Below, in pieces: positions 1 through 11,095 of a DNA stretch of 64,000 bases (within the stretch, counting starts at the first letter, position 1; every line of letters begins with the position of its first letter). This DNA is from Andrena cerasifolii (Eukaryota; Arthropoda; Insecta; Hymenoptera; Andrenidae). Where the stretch lies: assembly GCF_050908995.1 (NCBI RefSeq), contig NC_135119.1, positions 6,386,001 through 6,450,000 of the forward strand. The letters are read 5' to 3'. The notes under the pieces were generated by a model. It was given only the letters and a program-made list of their open reading frames with translations. It was not told where the DNA came from and made no database searches. The position numbers were made by a program, and so were the translations under genes.

Positions 1-2117
1 TCACCACCTCCGCTCTCCGTATACCCCAGGACGGTAAACAATCGCGTTCGAGGAGGCAAAGTTACTCCAATTAGCAGCAGGGTAGCCGAATAATGCCCCG
101 GCCCTCTGTATTTATAACGTAGCGATCCTCTCGGCGGATCCAATATAAGAGGCGACCTCCCCCGTCGTTTCGCCGCCTCTCCTCCTCTACACAGCCTTCC
201 CAATTAAACCGCGCCACGCTACGCCGAGCTTGCATACTGCTGCGTACCAGATATCAATTACCGGGGCCAAAGTGACACGACACGCAGCCGCGCAAGGAGG
301 ATTGAAAAAGGACGATTAAAACGGAAAATCGCCTGAACGAGAGGGGTCAAAGGGGGGCAGAGGAGGGGGTCAAAGAAGCGTGGAGACGTAATGAGAGAGA
401 CGCTTTCGCGGGCTTAACGAGCGGCCACTGGCGAGAGTCGGCCCCGTCGCGCGTACACGCATTGACTGATGATGCTGATAATAAGGATCGTCGGAGATAA
501 AGGCCGCGAGTAGTGCGCAGGCACGCGGGCACGTGAAAAATTGCGCGTAGGAGAGGTCGTGGGAGCTGCAGCTCTGACGAACGGTGGCGCGATGAAGATT
601 TTTGGGGCGTTCCGTGCGAGTCCTTTCCAGGGATCTGGGAGAGTGTCCTTTTCGTGCATAATGCGTGGAAGAAATCTAGCGAGAAAGGGAGCAACCTTCT
701 TTGGAAGTGGAATTAAATTGCCCGAGGGCTCTAAATTATTCACGGAACGAGACACGCGGCTCTCTACGTACGGGGAACACTTACGAGACTATCCGCGCTC
801 GGACCCGGCAGCTTCTCACGAAACACCGGCTATCGAGCTTTCGATCTTCCAGCGGGATTAAAGCGTCCGAGGAGAGCCGCTCCATCGACGAGTGGTTAAT
901 GGAAGCGTATCCATCGTCCCCGGGGCGATCGGTCATTTAATTTCTTAAGTGGCATCGGGGGCAAACATTAGCCTCCGCGGCAGAGAAGAAGGATACCTTA
1001 TGAGGTCAATGCGAGGAACGAAAACCCTTACAAAGTTTCTACCCTGGAACCGTGTTGAAGGTATTCGCCGGCGGAGCACTGGAAATGGAGCTTTTATACC
1101 GAAGTACTCCATATCACTTTATTTAAGATTTACCCTCTCGCTCGCCCCCTTTCAACCCCCAACAAGACTCGTCCATTTCGTTGCTCCTCTCCCCCCCCAC
1201 GCCCTAACCCTCCCTCCGGCCCACCCGCCACTACTCGGGCTCTCGTTCTACTATTCTTAAGCCCGATCCTCTGCTACTCGAGAGCGTCCTTCTGTATCGA
1301 CGTCTTTACTCTCCTCCTTCCGTGCCTTTCGAACGTCTTGTTTGTTTATTCCACTCAGCCTCCTTAACATGATCTGGCTCCTTGGCATTCCACCTTGCCC
1401 GTCCCGAGAGGAGCGCTTTGCAAATTGGACGAACACTTCCGGCGTGATCGATCCGACACGCGATTCGCGATCATGATCGCCGCCGTCGGGACCATTCACA
1501 ACCGTGGCCATTGGTAAACCCTCGCCAGGGTTCTTCCCCGCGGCGTGCCGGGGCTTCGTTTGCGAAATTGCACGCGGGACAAGAGAAATCTTAGCGCTCC
1601 TTTGGACCAGGGAATACGTATACGCAGAGCCGCGTTCCGTCCTCGATAGATTTCATGCTGCTCCTGATTGTATTTGCATCGTTACGCCTGACCCTCTATC
1701 GCGAGGCAAACAAAATGCAGGATCGAAAGAAAATCGGGAAAGGGAATTGAAGATAGGGCACGGCACGGGCTGGGACGCCCTAGCGTCGGCTCCTACTCGG
1801 AATTCTGTTTCTCTTGCTCCTCTGTTATTCTGCATTTATACTGCATTTATTCTCTTTCGCTCCCACCCTCGTTGCTTATCTACTCTCTTCAAGCTGTTCT
1901 TTCCATCTCCGCGTATTAACGGCGCGTCTTTCTGCCATTCTTTTCAACTGCAACTCGGGACCGTCCTCGATCAAGTAATTGTCCTCTCAGCCTCGAGAAG
2001 ATATAATTTCGCCAGATAAAATATGAAGAATTTAATCTCGCGACGAGCTCGTACAAAGCAAGTGCCTGTGCCCTTAAAAGTTCAGGTCGGTCGTGCGCTG
2101 CTCTCGCATTTATAGCA
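1..2117. other. Single-copy CpG-rich non-coding DNA
   Basis: I see no gene, RNA or mobile element here. Several frames stay open by chance because the sequence is GC-rich. The longest, at 1504-2019 on the plus strand, has no domain, signal peptide or repetitive logic and is interrupted by low-complexity runs. The interval ends at the left arm of the foldback element at 2118. Confidence 0.6.
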
Positions 2118-4670
2118 GGGACATTCCATGCGAACTCGGACAGAGTTCGGAGTATGGTTTCGTGGATTGCTGAAATTCGAATATGTTGTAGTCTTTAGTG
2201 ATAGTCAAACGTACCTCGAAGGATTTTTCAAAATCTTGAAAAATGTCGATTTTACAGCTGTTTCAAGTTAAGTGCTAACTTTTTTTCGATACATTCTAGC
2301 TATGGAAGTGTAAACGGATGGAGATGAGCTTTACGGTGCTTATAGAGAAGACATTGAAGTTTTAAGAAAAAATTATTTCAGTTTAAAAAAAAAATTTTAA
2401 CCATTTTTTTGGAATTATTTTAAACAAACGCAGGTTTTTAACATCGGGCGCGATTTTAAAAATCTGAGAAAAAAGGAGAATATAGTTCTATCCTTCCCCT
2501 TAATGGACAAATTTTCAAAAATATGGACATTTTAAAATTGGCTCTGTAAAAATTGCCGCAAGTTGACGCTGCGTCGCCCAGTACGAAATCCCCATATCAA
2601 GGAAAAAATATGACAGCATCAATGTGAAACCTTCAATTTATACAACTCTTGGCATTCCGGGGTTTTTGAGGTCGCTGATTACAAATGTGAAGGCAAAATT
2701 AATATAAACAAAATATCTTCTTAGTATAGGAGATATTTGTATGTCAATATTTATGATTAAATTAAAATATCTCCTAAACTAATCGTTTTTCGACATAAGT
2801 AGGTTAATACTTTGTCATAGAAAATGATGAACTGAATGTATTAAAAAATATATGGTTCCGTTTAACTAAACATCGCTGACCTTCGTACATATGTCCTTTA
2901 TGCGTTCACATATAAATAACCAATTACATTAAATTATGGCCTCCTAGAAACCATTCAACTTTTATCTAAAACATTTTTCGATATTATGAAAAACGAAAGC
3001 AAGATACTCCAAATACTTATTGATAAAAGTTATAGACAAAATGCTCCCTACACCAAAGCCGCAGGTTTACGCAGCTGAAACCTGGTTGGTTATGCATTCA
3101 AAGGTATAATGCACCACTATTATTAAGTCTTATCTTAACGCTAGCTGTGGCGAAAAATTTATACCTAATTAAACTTCGATTCTATTGTTAAAAATACCTA
3201 TTCGTTCAACTTATGTCCTACTGAAATCAACGAGGGTGTCGTTGACTTAATTCATGTAATATACACGTTCAGTATGACCATAATCAAATTACAAAATTAC
3301 GTTTTTCTTTTTAATTTCCAGATAGTTGAAATTCTACTTCAAAGATAGTGAGTGTGTAACTCAAAATTGCAGGTGTTCTGTTCCCCAACTTTCATATTAT
3401 AATTTCCATACAAATTAATGGTATTTACAGAAAATCCTTGTTGGTTCTGGTGCTTCAACTATCCTGCTATGGAATTGTATTGAAAAAATTCTGTGTACTT
3501 AACATTCAAAAAATGACTCTTTTCCTCTATTCAAACCACTGTGGGCCGTGCGATACTCGCAGCGGCCAAGCGACTATACTTGATATTCTTATACAGGATT
3601 CTCGAAAATGGTAAGTATTTGAAAAAAACTGAAGAAGGAAAACTCTTACTGTTTTTTATATCCAACATAATACGGTATCTGAATATTTGGTGTTCGCAAT
3701 ATTTTCCTTGAAACGAGGGTGACTTTTAGTTTTTTAAATGGAATGTTACATATTTGATTACCCAATATGAAAGCGACTGTCAAGGCAAATTCAACCATAT
3801 GGTGTACTATGACCATGAAGGCCACGCAAGGTTAGGAATAAAGGAAATATATTGAACTATCTATCTAGTAGATTGAGTTTCTTTCTTTCATTCCCAACCT
3901 TGTGTGGCTTTGAAGGTCATAGTATACCATATGGTTGAATTTGTCTTGGCAGTCGCTTTCCTATTGGGTAATCAAATATGAAAGCATTCCATTTAAATAA
4001 CTAAAAGTCACCCTCGTTTCAAGGAAAATATTGCGAACACCAAAAATTCAGATACTGTATTATGTTGCATATAAAATACAGTAAAAGTTTTCCTTTTTCA
4101 ATTTTTTTCAAAACTTACCACTTTCGAGAATCCTGTATAAGAATTTCAGCTACAGCCGTTTGGCCGCTGCGAGTATCTACCGCACGGCTCGATCAGTCGA
4201 GCCTGCTCTGAGCGACGCAGCTTCAACTTTCGGCAATTTTTACCGAGCCAATTTTAAAATGTCCCTATTTTTTAAAATTTGTCCATCAAGGGGAACGACA
4301 GAACTATATTCCCCTTTTTTTAGATTTTTAAAATCGCGCCCCATGTTAAAAACCTGCATTTGTTTAAAATAATTCCACAAAAATGGTTAAAAAAAATTTT
4401 TCTTAACTGAAATAATTTTTTCATAAAACTTCAATGTCTTCTCTATAAGCACCGTAAAGCTCATCTCCATCCGTTTACAACTTCCATAGCTATAATATAT
4501 TGAAAAAAAGTTAGCACTTAACTTCAAACAGCTGTAAAATCGACATTTTTCAAAATTTCGAAAAATCCTTTGAGGTACGTTTAAATATCACTAAAGACTA
4601 CAGCATATTCAAATTTCAGCAATCTACGAATATTACTCCGAAGTCTATCCGAGTTCGCATGGAATGACCC
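2118..4670. mobile_element. Foldback DNA element, copy 1 of a two-copy family, with nested palindrome
   Basis: The outer arms at about 2118-2580 and 4200-4670 are imperfect inverted repeats of roughly 460 bp. They start GGGACATTCCATGCGAACTC on the left and end with the complement, GAGTTCGCATGGAATGACCC, on the right. Between them lie about 0.95 kb of AT-rich filler without an open frame (2590-3540) and a second, independent inverted repeat (3541-4190) directly against the right arm. The flanks allow a 3-bp CAG duplication, but the exact edge is ambiguous because of the G-run. A second member lies at 46810-48118 with matching arms and matching inner sequence. No transposase is seen, so this is a non-autonomous element and I cannot name its superfamily. 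Confidence 0.85.
3541..4190. repeat. Inner palindrome of the foldback element
   Basis: The sequence at about 3541-3840 is repeated in inverted orientation at about 3890-4190, around a loop of roughly 50 bases near 3865. Both ends carry a GCAGCGGCC/GGCCGCTGC motif next to a CGTGCG-type motif. The left half recurs almost unchanged at 47275-47570. The palindrome may be an older MITE captured by the outer element, or part of that element's own long terminal structure. Confidence 0.85.
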
Positions 4671-5489
4671 AGCGGCAAGAATTTTTATCTCACGAAGCGA
4701 GCCGTCGCAGTGACGACCAACGAGGCGCAACGCCGAAGACACGCTCGAGTCTGAAATCCTCCGTTCCGTTCTCGCGTGTTGCCCTTTGGTACCTTTCCCC
4801 GGTTCACGCACGTAACCAACACCATTGTGTGCGCTCACAATCGTTCCCCTACCCAGGCCAAGTCGAGTCTCAACTGGTACCATCGAGAGCTGGTGGATGT
4901 GCCTCTCTTCGCCTCCCTCGCTCTCACAGGACCAGGGTAAGAGGCGTTCTCGGATCTCCAGCCATGTAAACCGGTCAGTCTGGTCGTTCCTGCCCCTCCA
5001 CACCGGCCACCTGCTCGCCTAGCGAGGCCCTACGGGGCCTCTTCGCCTCGACGCGAAGCCCTGCCATTAAATTTATTCGAATTTCATCGGCACCGTCCGA
5101 AACTTGCGCCGCTTCACCGCGGAACGCTCGACGGGGACCAGCGCTGCGAAGAATCGCGTTTTCCTTCTGTCGCAGATAGAACCTGGGTCCCTGGAAAAGC
5201 ATCGAGGACTTCCAACGTCGAATAATAATGGCTCGCGGTGGAAGGATGGCGTTATCTCGCCGGAAGATCGAACGAGCATTTCCCCCGTTGACAAGAGGGA
5301 CGTTCCGTCGCGGGCAAAGTAATCGGTCGTACGTTTTAATAAAGCGACCGTGCTCGATCCTCGAGGACGGATTCATTAAAAGTCAGCCCGCGCCATTACG
5401 TTTCGGGGACGAGTGACCGTGCGCCGCGACAGGGCCCGCCGCCGCGGAGGGAGCCGGTCCAGTGACTCGCGAAACTTTTCTTCCCCGCC

Positions 5490-5580
5490 GCTAATTATTC
5501 TATTATTAATTGTTAATTATAATTAATTACGAGGCGGCCGGCGACCGGGCTAATTGACATTGATTTATGGGTTTAATTAA
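5490..5580. promoter_or_regulatory. Cluster of TAATTA-type homeodomain-like cores in GC-rich DNA
   Basis: Within about 90 bases there are repeated TAATTA, TTAATT and TTAATTAA cores, flanked on both sides by CpG-rich sequence. Antennapedia-class homeodomains bind TAAT cores, so this is a candidate regulatory cluster. That is inference only. A simple AT-rich patch could look the same. Confidence 0.25.
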
Positions 5581-8130
5581 AGGCGTCGAGGCGCACTGTC
5601 TTACACGCCGAAGGAAGCCTTTAACAACACCTCTTTCAAGGGAATCACGCTTTGTTGTAACGGCCCTTTAGACACGGCTGCCTCTTCAGAGAGCACCGGG
5701 GTCACCCTCTCGTCGGATCAAGACTATGGCCCTGACGACATTTTTCACGCCCGGGCAAGGGAGGCTTTAAATTAAACGCTGCTCTGCCAGTGGAAAGGTC
5801 GTGCGCGCTCGCTGGCGCACTCGCAACCTTCTCCCAGGCATCGGAGACGTCGGTTGTTGCGCATCGCTGGAATATTCCGCGAGGTCCGACCGGGATCTCG
5901 TTGGCCGAATATTTTAAGGACACCCGGTGTACACAGCTAATCTGACGACTTCAGCGTTTCATTCTTCGCCGGGGTGAAATAATTCGAGGAAGGAGAACGT
6001 CTCGTCCCTCGACGTGGCTAATGAGTGGTACGGCGAGGAAACGAAAGCGACTCCGTGCTTTTAATGACTCGGATTGATTAAATCAATATTTTACGCTCAC
6101 GGTCCATCCGGCCAGCGCGCCGATCATCCGCGTGGGATTTGCATATCCGCGTGCGCGCGCAATAAATACGTTATAAACAGGTTTACGTAAGCAACATTAT
6201 TAGTTTATCCCGCCGCGAATCGAGAAATCATTCCCAGGAGGCACGGCGATAACCTGTTCCACCTAGCAGGCTTATCTATGCCCGTTACGACTAACCTTAA
6301 CACGGCCCAATTAGAACGCCTCCCAATTAGGCGGGCGCGCCGTTCTTTCCACGGATATAATTGACACTTTCCGTCCAGCAGTTTATGCAAAAATAGGCGG
6401 GGGACGCGTGCTCGTTACGTGCTCTCTCGCCTCGGGCGTTCACACGCGTTCCTAGAAGACCGATGGTAAATATTTCATGTGGACACGCTTGTCTCACCGG
6501 CGATAAAACATCGGAATGCTCGGGAACGGTACTCCTCGGGTGAGCGCGAAGGTGACGTTCATGGAACAGGAAGCGCGGATGAACGCTGCCGCTTGAGAAT
6601 GATAAATCGGCTGGAATCAATTCACGAGCCCATTACCAGAATACAACACCGCCGTCCCGGCTGCATTCCCGGGCCCCCGCACTACCAAATTGCACGTTTC
6701 ATCGTGCAATGATCATAATGTTAACGAGAATAACGAACGTCCCAGGACAGTGGCAGCTCGACATCAGGGAAGATTTAACGCCGACTTCCTGGCCCCGGCC
6801 GGGCCCACCCCTCCGAGGCGATCCTGGCCACCGTCTGCCTTTGGGACAAGTGAGACAAGGGAGGCGTATCTCTTCGACTCGTAAAGATAACCGCGAATAA
6901 CCCCCTCTGGCTCTGCCAGCCTCGTCGCTCTTCTAAATGGCCCTGGCTACGCGGGTCGCGTGGGATCCACCGAGCCCCTGGCCTCTCGGCTGAATTCATT
7001 AAGTCACTGATTTACCGTCGCTTTCCGGTGTAAACGAAATTACGAACACGCGAGCCCGTGCCGCTTGACGGGAGGAGAAAAAATCTGGGGCCAACGGATG
7101 CCGCGCTGTATTTGCAGATGCCCCTTGAAATTTCGGGGATTCGCGAGGCAAGCTGCGGAACGCTCTAAGAGTCCAATCGAAAAGCTGGAGTCATCAGTTC
7201 GCAAGTTCCCGCGGTATCGAGTTCCCTTTGACACGGCCTGATTAACTCGTTGCCATCGTTCCTGCCGCCACAAGTCAGCCCACCAATGAACGAAATCGAA
7301 CGGGGAGTTGGATCGATTAGCGGAATCAGGGGATCATTCCTCCAGCGGCTTAACCTGTTTCGTTACAGTCCAATTAATGGCAGCCAGGAACCGATACGCC
7401 GGTAACGTGTCCATTAATTTTCATTACTCCGCTGACAGCCCCCTCCACCGCGCAGAAAATCTGTTACAGGTACCTGCGCCTCTAACCAACCGTACGAAAA
7501 AATGCGTAACGTACCGTTCTCCGGCAGCCTGCCAGTGTACCTCCAATCACACTCCAAGCTAATTCTACGTCCCCCGAGCGCTACGTTAGCCTGCCTCCTT
7601 AGCACTAGCCCAACCCTATCGCCCTCAATTCTACTGGAAAATCTTCGCAGAGCTCCGTGCGATCGTACCTCCGCAACATCGCTCTTCCATCGAACCAAAG
7701 GTCACCTTAAACATCCGTCCACGACTTCCGCGAAACGGCCGTCCACCGCAATAGCATAATCCGTCAACGAGAGACCCGTCTAGCAGCGCGCACGCATCGA
7801 CCCACCTGTGCGAGGGGCGGCGGCAGCGGGAGGAATCGACGGGCCGAATTAACGGTGGCCAGGGCCTGGCTCGACGGCCCAATTAATCGACGAGACTTAA
7901 TCGACAGGACAAATTAATCAAGGAATAAAAGGGGCGGCCTGGCGCACGGGGAGGGGTCGGTTAACCGTCTAATTTCGTCAAGCGATTTCGATCGATCGCA
8001 GCGGAGGTCTGTGCAGTATTTCCTGGCGCTCGCATTACCGTAGGGCACACCGGTGGTCACCGAATAAACACGAGCCAGCCGGTAAATTGGCGATAATCGA
8101 AGTCTTCGTGCTGTGTGCCGCCACGGACGG

Positions 8131-8178
8131 CGGTGCGGTGCAGTGCGGTGCGGTGCGGCGCGGCGCGGTGCGGTGGTG
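8131..8178. repeat. GCGGT/GCGGC pentanucleotide simple repeat
   Basis: Tandem, slightly diverged copies of a five-base unit (GCGGT, with GCAGT and GCGGC variants) run for nearly 50 bases. The repeat explains the histidine/arginine-rich and alanine-rich open frames seen on both strands here, which are not genes. Confidence 0.8.
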
Positions 8179-8570
8179 GCGGAATATCAAGCTCCACACA
8201 CCGGAGAGCGGTTGATGTATTAACCCTCGGCAGACCGGGCGCAGTGTCGGGTTCGTTAAGACCATTAGTACGGAGGGACACACGAGGCGCAAGAGAATCC
8301 ACAAAGGGCGACGGGGGCTGCTTCTTCCTTGCTAATGACGATCGTATCGCGCGGCGGCCGCGGGGAAACGGGAACGACTACTCCGTCGAAATACGAAGTT
8401 AACGAATCCGTCCCGCGTCACGTCGGCTGACTCGACATCGTTACTCGCACTTACGCTCGCCCGGAAAAAAGAATGAAGCTTCCTTTTCCCGCGGCCGCGG
8501 CGGGGAATTCATCAACGCCTGGGACACTTTAAGGTCTAAGCACGCATATATCAGTACCGTGACGGTTCAG

Positions 8571-8578
8571 TGACGTCA
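8571..8578. promoter_or_regulatory. Palindromic CRE-like site TGACGTCA
   Basis: A perfect TGACGTCA, the consensus bound by CREB/ATF bZIP dimers, lies in a short segment rich in TCAGT-type trinucleotides that resemble arthropod initiators. A single 8-mer can occur by chance and no transcript start is visible, so the call is weak. Confidence 0.2.
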
Positions 8579-9092
8579 GTGTCAGTTACTCAGACGGAAA
8601 CAGAGGGACCACAGACGGTGCTGAACCGACGCGGAACCGATATGTTGGCTCAATGTATCCAACGCGCGCAACATTCTTGTCTTCGTTTTTCATATTGTCG
8701 TAGGAAGTTTGATCATGTATCCCCGCTATATGTTGATTCGCCCTGGCTCAGTGTGTGCCAGAGGTGGATTCTTCGGCTGTGTTGTATTGTTGGTAAAACC
8801 GTTTCCAGCCGTTCTCCTCCTTACCTCTGCTGTCTTCTTCCTTCCAATTTGTCTTTCCACTCCGCTACTGCACTGTCTACACGTTTCCAATCAGCACTGT
8901 CTATTTCCCCTCGCCGCGCCACAGTGCGGCACGTAATGGACGAAAATCGAAATACTCGATGTTCAATTTTGAGCTAGTTAGCCTGTGTAACCATTAGTCC
9001 GAAAATAAGGAGTATGAATGTGAAATATAGTACCCCAAAAAATTAATACAGTTTCAGTAATTATCATTTGTTTCTTATAACCTAAACGCTAG

Positions 9093-10650
9093 AAAATTAG
9101 GGTAAACATGTCGATTAGCATGACCACCACCGATTTCGGTGACCTTGAAATATGTTGTAGGGGGCATGATTCTGAACAACTTTTTTTCTATACACGTGGT
9201 TACATGATCGCTGGTTAGAGGTCGGCCTTGCTTTCTAAGATATACGCAAAAAACCTTGGTAAAATTTTCCTCCTGGATTTGAAGAGACATTTTTTTAATC
9301 ACCTTACCACGATCGGCTCTCTGTACAGTACTTACTTCTGTTGACTTATTCCGATACAACGCATTCCACCACCATGCTTTACGCGGCCGCAAGCGGGTGC
9401 GCGCTCCCCGCGCTAATCTACCCCCAACCAATAGTAATACCTGGGACAAGTTGGAAAGTGGAATGCGTTGTGTCGGAATAAGTCAACAGAAATACTGTAC
9501 AAAGAGGCTATCGTGGTAAGGTGATTAAAACAATTTCCCTTCAAATCCGTGAGGAAAAGTTTACCCAGGGCTTTTGTGCATATCTTAGGAAGTAAGACCG
9601 ATCGACGCACAGCGTAACGAGTATATAAGAAATAAAAATCAATTTTCTATTAAGATACAGTTATTTAGATGTAATTAACATGTTAATCGTATTTGGTACA
9701 CAAACAAACAATTTTCAACATAAAATAAATCATTAAAATATATTTTTGAACATAATTTTTATTAGTTCATCATGTCGTGCATACTTTTGTAAAACAAATA
9801 AAAAATGTATTTTTTTAAATACATTTAAACACAAATTAATAACAAACATATGAAACAAATTATAAAAAGAATAAAATTAATTTTTCAAATAATTTGTATT
9901 GATAATAAATTTAAAATTATGTATTCTTATTATACATCTTCGTCACTACCAGTTGAATCTGAAGGAATTCAAAGCTCAGTGTCTTTTAAAAGAAAATATT
10001 CTAGCACAGATTTGTTTAACTTTTCATTTTATTAATGTACTTCTTCTCAACTGGGAGCACTCAGGAGCAGATAAAATTTACACCAAATTCAAGGGCATAA
10101 ATAGAACTAATTGTAGTCAAAAAATGAAAGAACCGATATGTTTCGTTTTTTTTTAAATTCTCTTCAGAAGTTAGAAGCTGCGACAAAAACAAAGTAATAA
10201 TTTGAACCACTGGTACGTATCCATATCTTTAAATGCAAGAATTTTTAATTAATAAAACGAAAGAAGGATATATTTTGCTTATTTTCAAAACAGAAAGAGA
10301 GAAAAAAATTTATAAATACAACAAAAATGCAGTAGGTAAATATTTCCTATGCTTAGTCTGTGGCAGCTTGCGTTTGGTTATTCGACTTTGAATGTAATTA
10401 GTGATCTTGAATCCTTTACTTATGTCACTAAGTCATGAAGTTCTTATGTCGGAGGACTGTTTCCTACCAATTCCATGAAATGAAATACAAAATTTAAAAA
10501 CTCAAATTTTTGCTTTTTGAACACGTGCCGCGACACTGTGCGACGATTATATATACAGGAAAAAGTTGTTCAGAATCATGCCCCCTACAACATATTTCAA
10601 GGTCATCGAAATCGGTGATGGTCATGCTAATCGACAAGTTTACCAAAATT
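9093..10650. mobile_element. Foldback DNA element with inner palindrome near its left end
   Basis: The outer arms at about 9093-9200 and 10553-10650 are inverted copies over roughly 100 bp, with about 90% identity by eye. They share GTCGATTAGCATGACC and a segment ending TTCAGAATCATGCCCCC on the right-hand strand. Directly inside the left arm is a second inverted repeat (about 9205-9390 against 9440-9608). The remaining 0.9 kb up to the right arm is very AT-rich, with only short open frames. The design mirrors the 2118-4670 family but the sequence differs. No transposase was recognised. Confidence 0.8.
9205..9608. repeat. Inner palindrome of the 9093-10650 element
   Basis: The segment around 9220-9385 recurs in inverted orientation at about 9440-9605. 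Both halves contain the GTTGACTTATTCCG/CGGAATAAGTCAAC block and the AATCACCTTACCACGAT block or its complement. The loop of about 50 bases is GC-rich, unlike the arms. Transcripts through it could form a long hairpin. Confidence 0.8.
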
Positions 10651-10699
10651 AGAGTTCTCGTGCATTATTCGTTCGTGTTTGTAATTTTTTTTTAAAAAA

Positions 10700-11095
10700 T
10701 AGCGAGCTTGCAATCATTCCGAGTAGTTGAAAAACGTAAAGAAACACACGAACTCTTCAATTCCTAAGAAAAAACGCAAAAAACAGTTAAAAGAATCTTG
10801 AGATTCAAGGAGCGACACAGTCCCATTCTTTAAGAGAGTGATATGTCGTTGGAAGAGTGAGACGAAAACGAATGCGTGAGACGCGGAGAAAAGTATTTCG
10901 AAAACTCGAGAAGCGACGATTGGGTTAAATGTGAGCGCTGCAGCCGTTGGTTCCAGGAGAGATGCTCCAAGTACGAGAATTTTTGCGATTTATATGGAAA
11001 ACTAACGAAGAAATAAAATATCAATTAATTTACTCGCGTATTATACTTTTTATAAGCTACACCTTTTTTTGTTTTTCAAGGTCGGTCTCACCCGT
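10700..11095 (+). mobile_element. Decayed 3' end of a pogo/Tigger-like DNA transposon
   Basis: This segment encodes a degraded transposase C-terminus (see the entry at 10838) and, about 65 bases after its stop, a block reading GGTCGGTCTCACCCGTA. That block resembles the right ends GGTCTCCCCTA of the elements at 43206-44644 and 51517-52561, which have TA target sites. Upstream, a lysine/arginine-rich stretch (PKKKRKKQ, read at about 10762-10785) resembles the nuclear-localisation region that precedes the zinc finger in such transposases. The 5' part, including the DDE core, is absent. It may have been lost when the 9093-10650 foldback arrived next to it. Confidence 0.55.
10838..11016 (+). pseudogene. 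Transposase C-terminal PHD-like zinc finger fragment
   Basis: In one frame this reads ESDMSLEE, then a TGA stop, then DENECVRRGEKYF, an acidic linker, and DDWVKCERCSRWFQERC, ending CDLYGK and a TAA stop at 11014-11016. The order (acidic tail, C-x2-C, W-V-x-C-x2-C-x2-W-F-H-x2-C, C-x2-C) is the PHD-like finger found at the C-terminus of some insect pogo/Tigger-type transposases. That family assignment is from memory. At least three zinc ligands are lost: the second cysteine of the first pair is Arg, the usual His after WF is Gln, and the last Cys is Tyr. Together with the internal stop this marks a dead copy. A host PHD-domain exon is the main alternative, but the internal stop and the repeat context argue against it. 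Confidence 0.6.

Larger units (their letters stand above)
4671..9092. other. Long single-copy CpG-rich non-coding interval
   Basis: No exon or mobile element was recognised. Antiparallel open frames, for example around 4581-5003, 4975-5376 and 7414-7698, overlap each other on both strands, which is typical of GC-rich non-coding DNA. Notable contents are an AT-rich block of TAATTA/TTAATTAA cores at about 5490-5580, a second cluster of AATTAA sites at 7845-7930, a GCGGT simple repeat at 8131-8178, and a palindromic TGACGTCA at 8571. Confidence 0.55.

Noticed and set aside
1504..2019. 171-codon plus-strand open frame
   Set aside because: There is no recognisable domain, splice context or codon pattern. 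It is typical of chance frames in the CpG-rich background.
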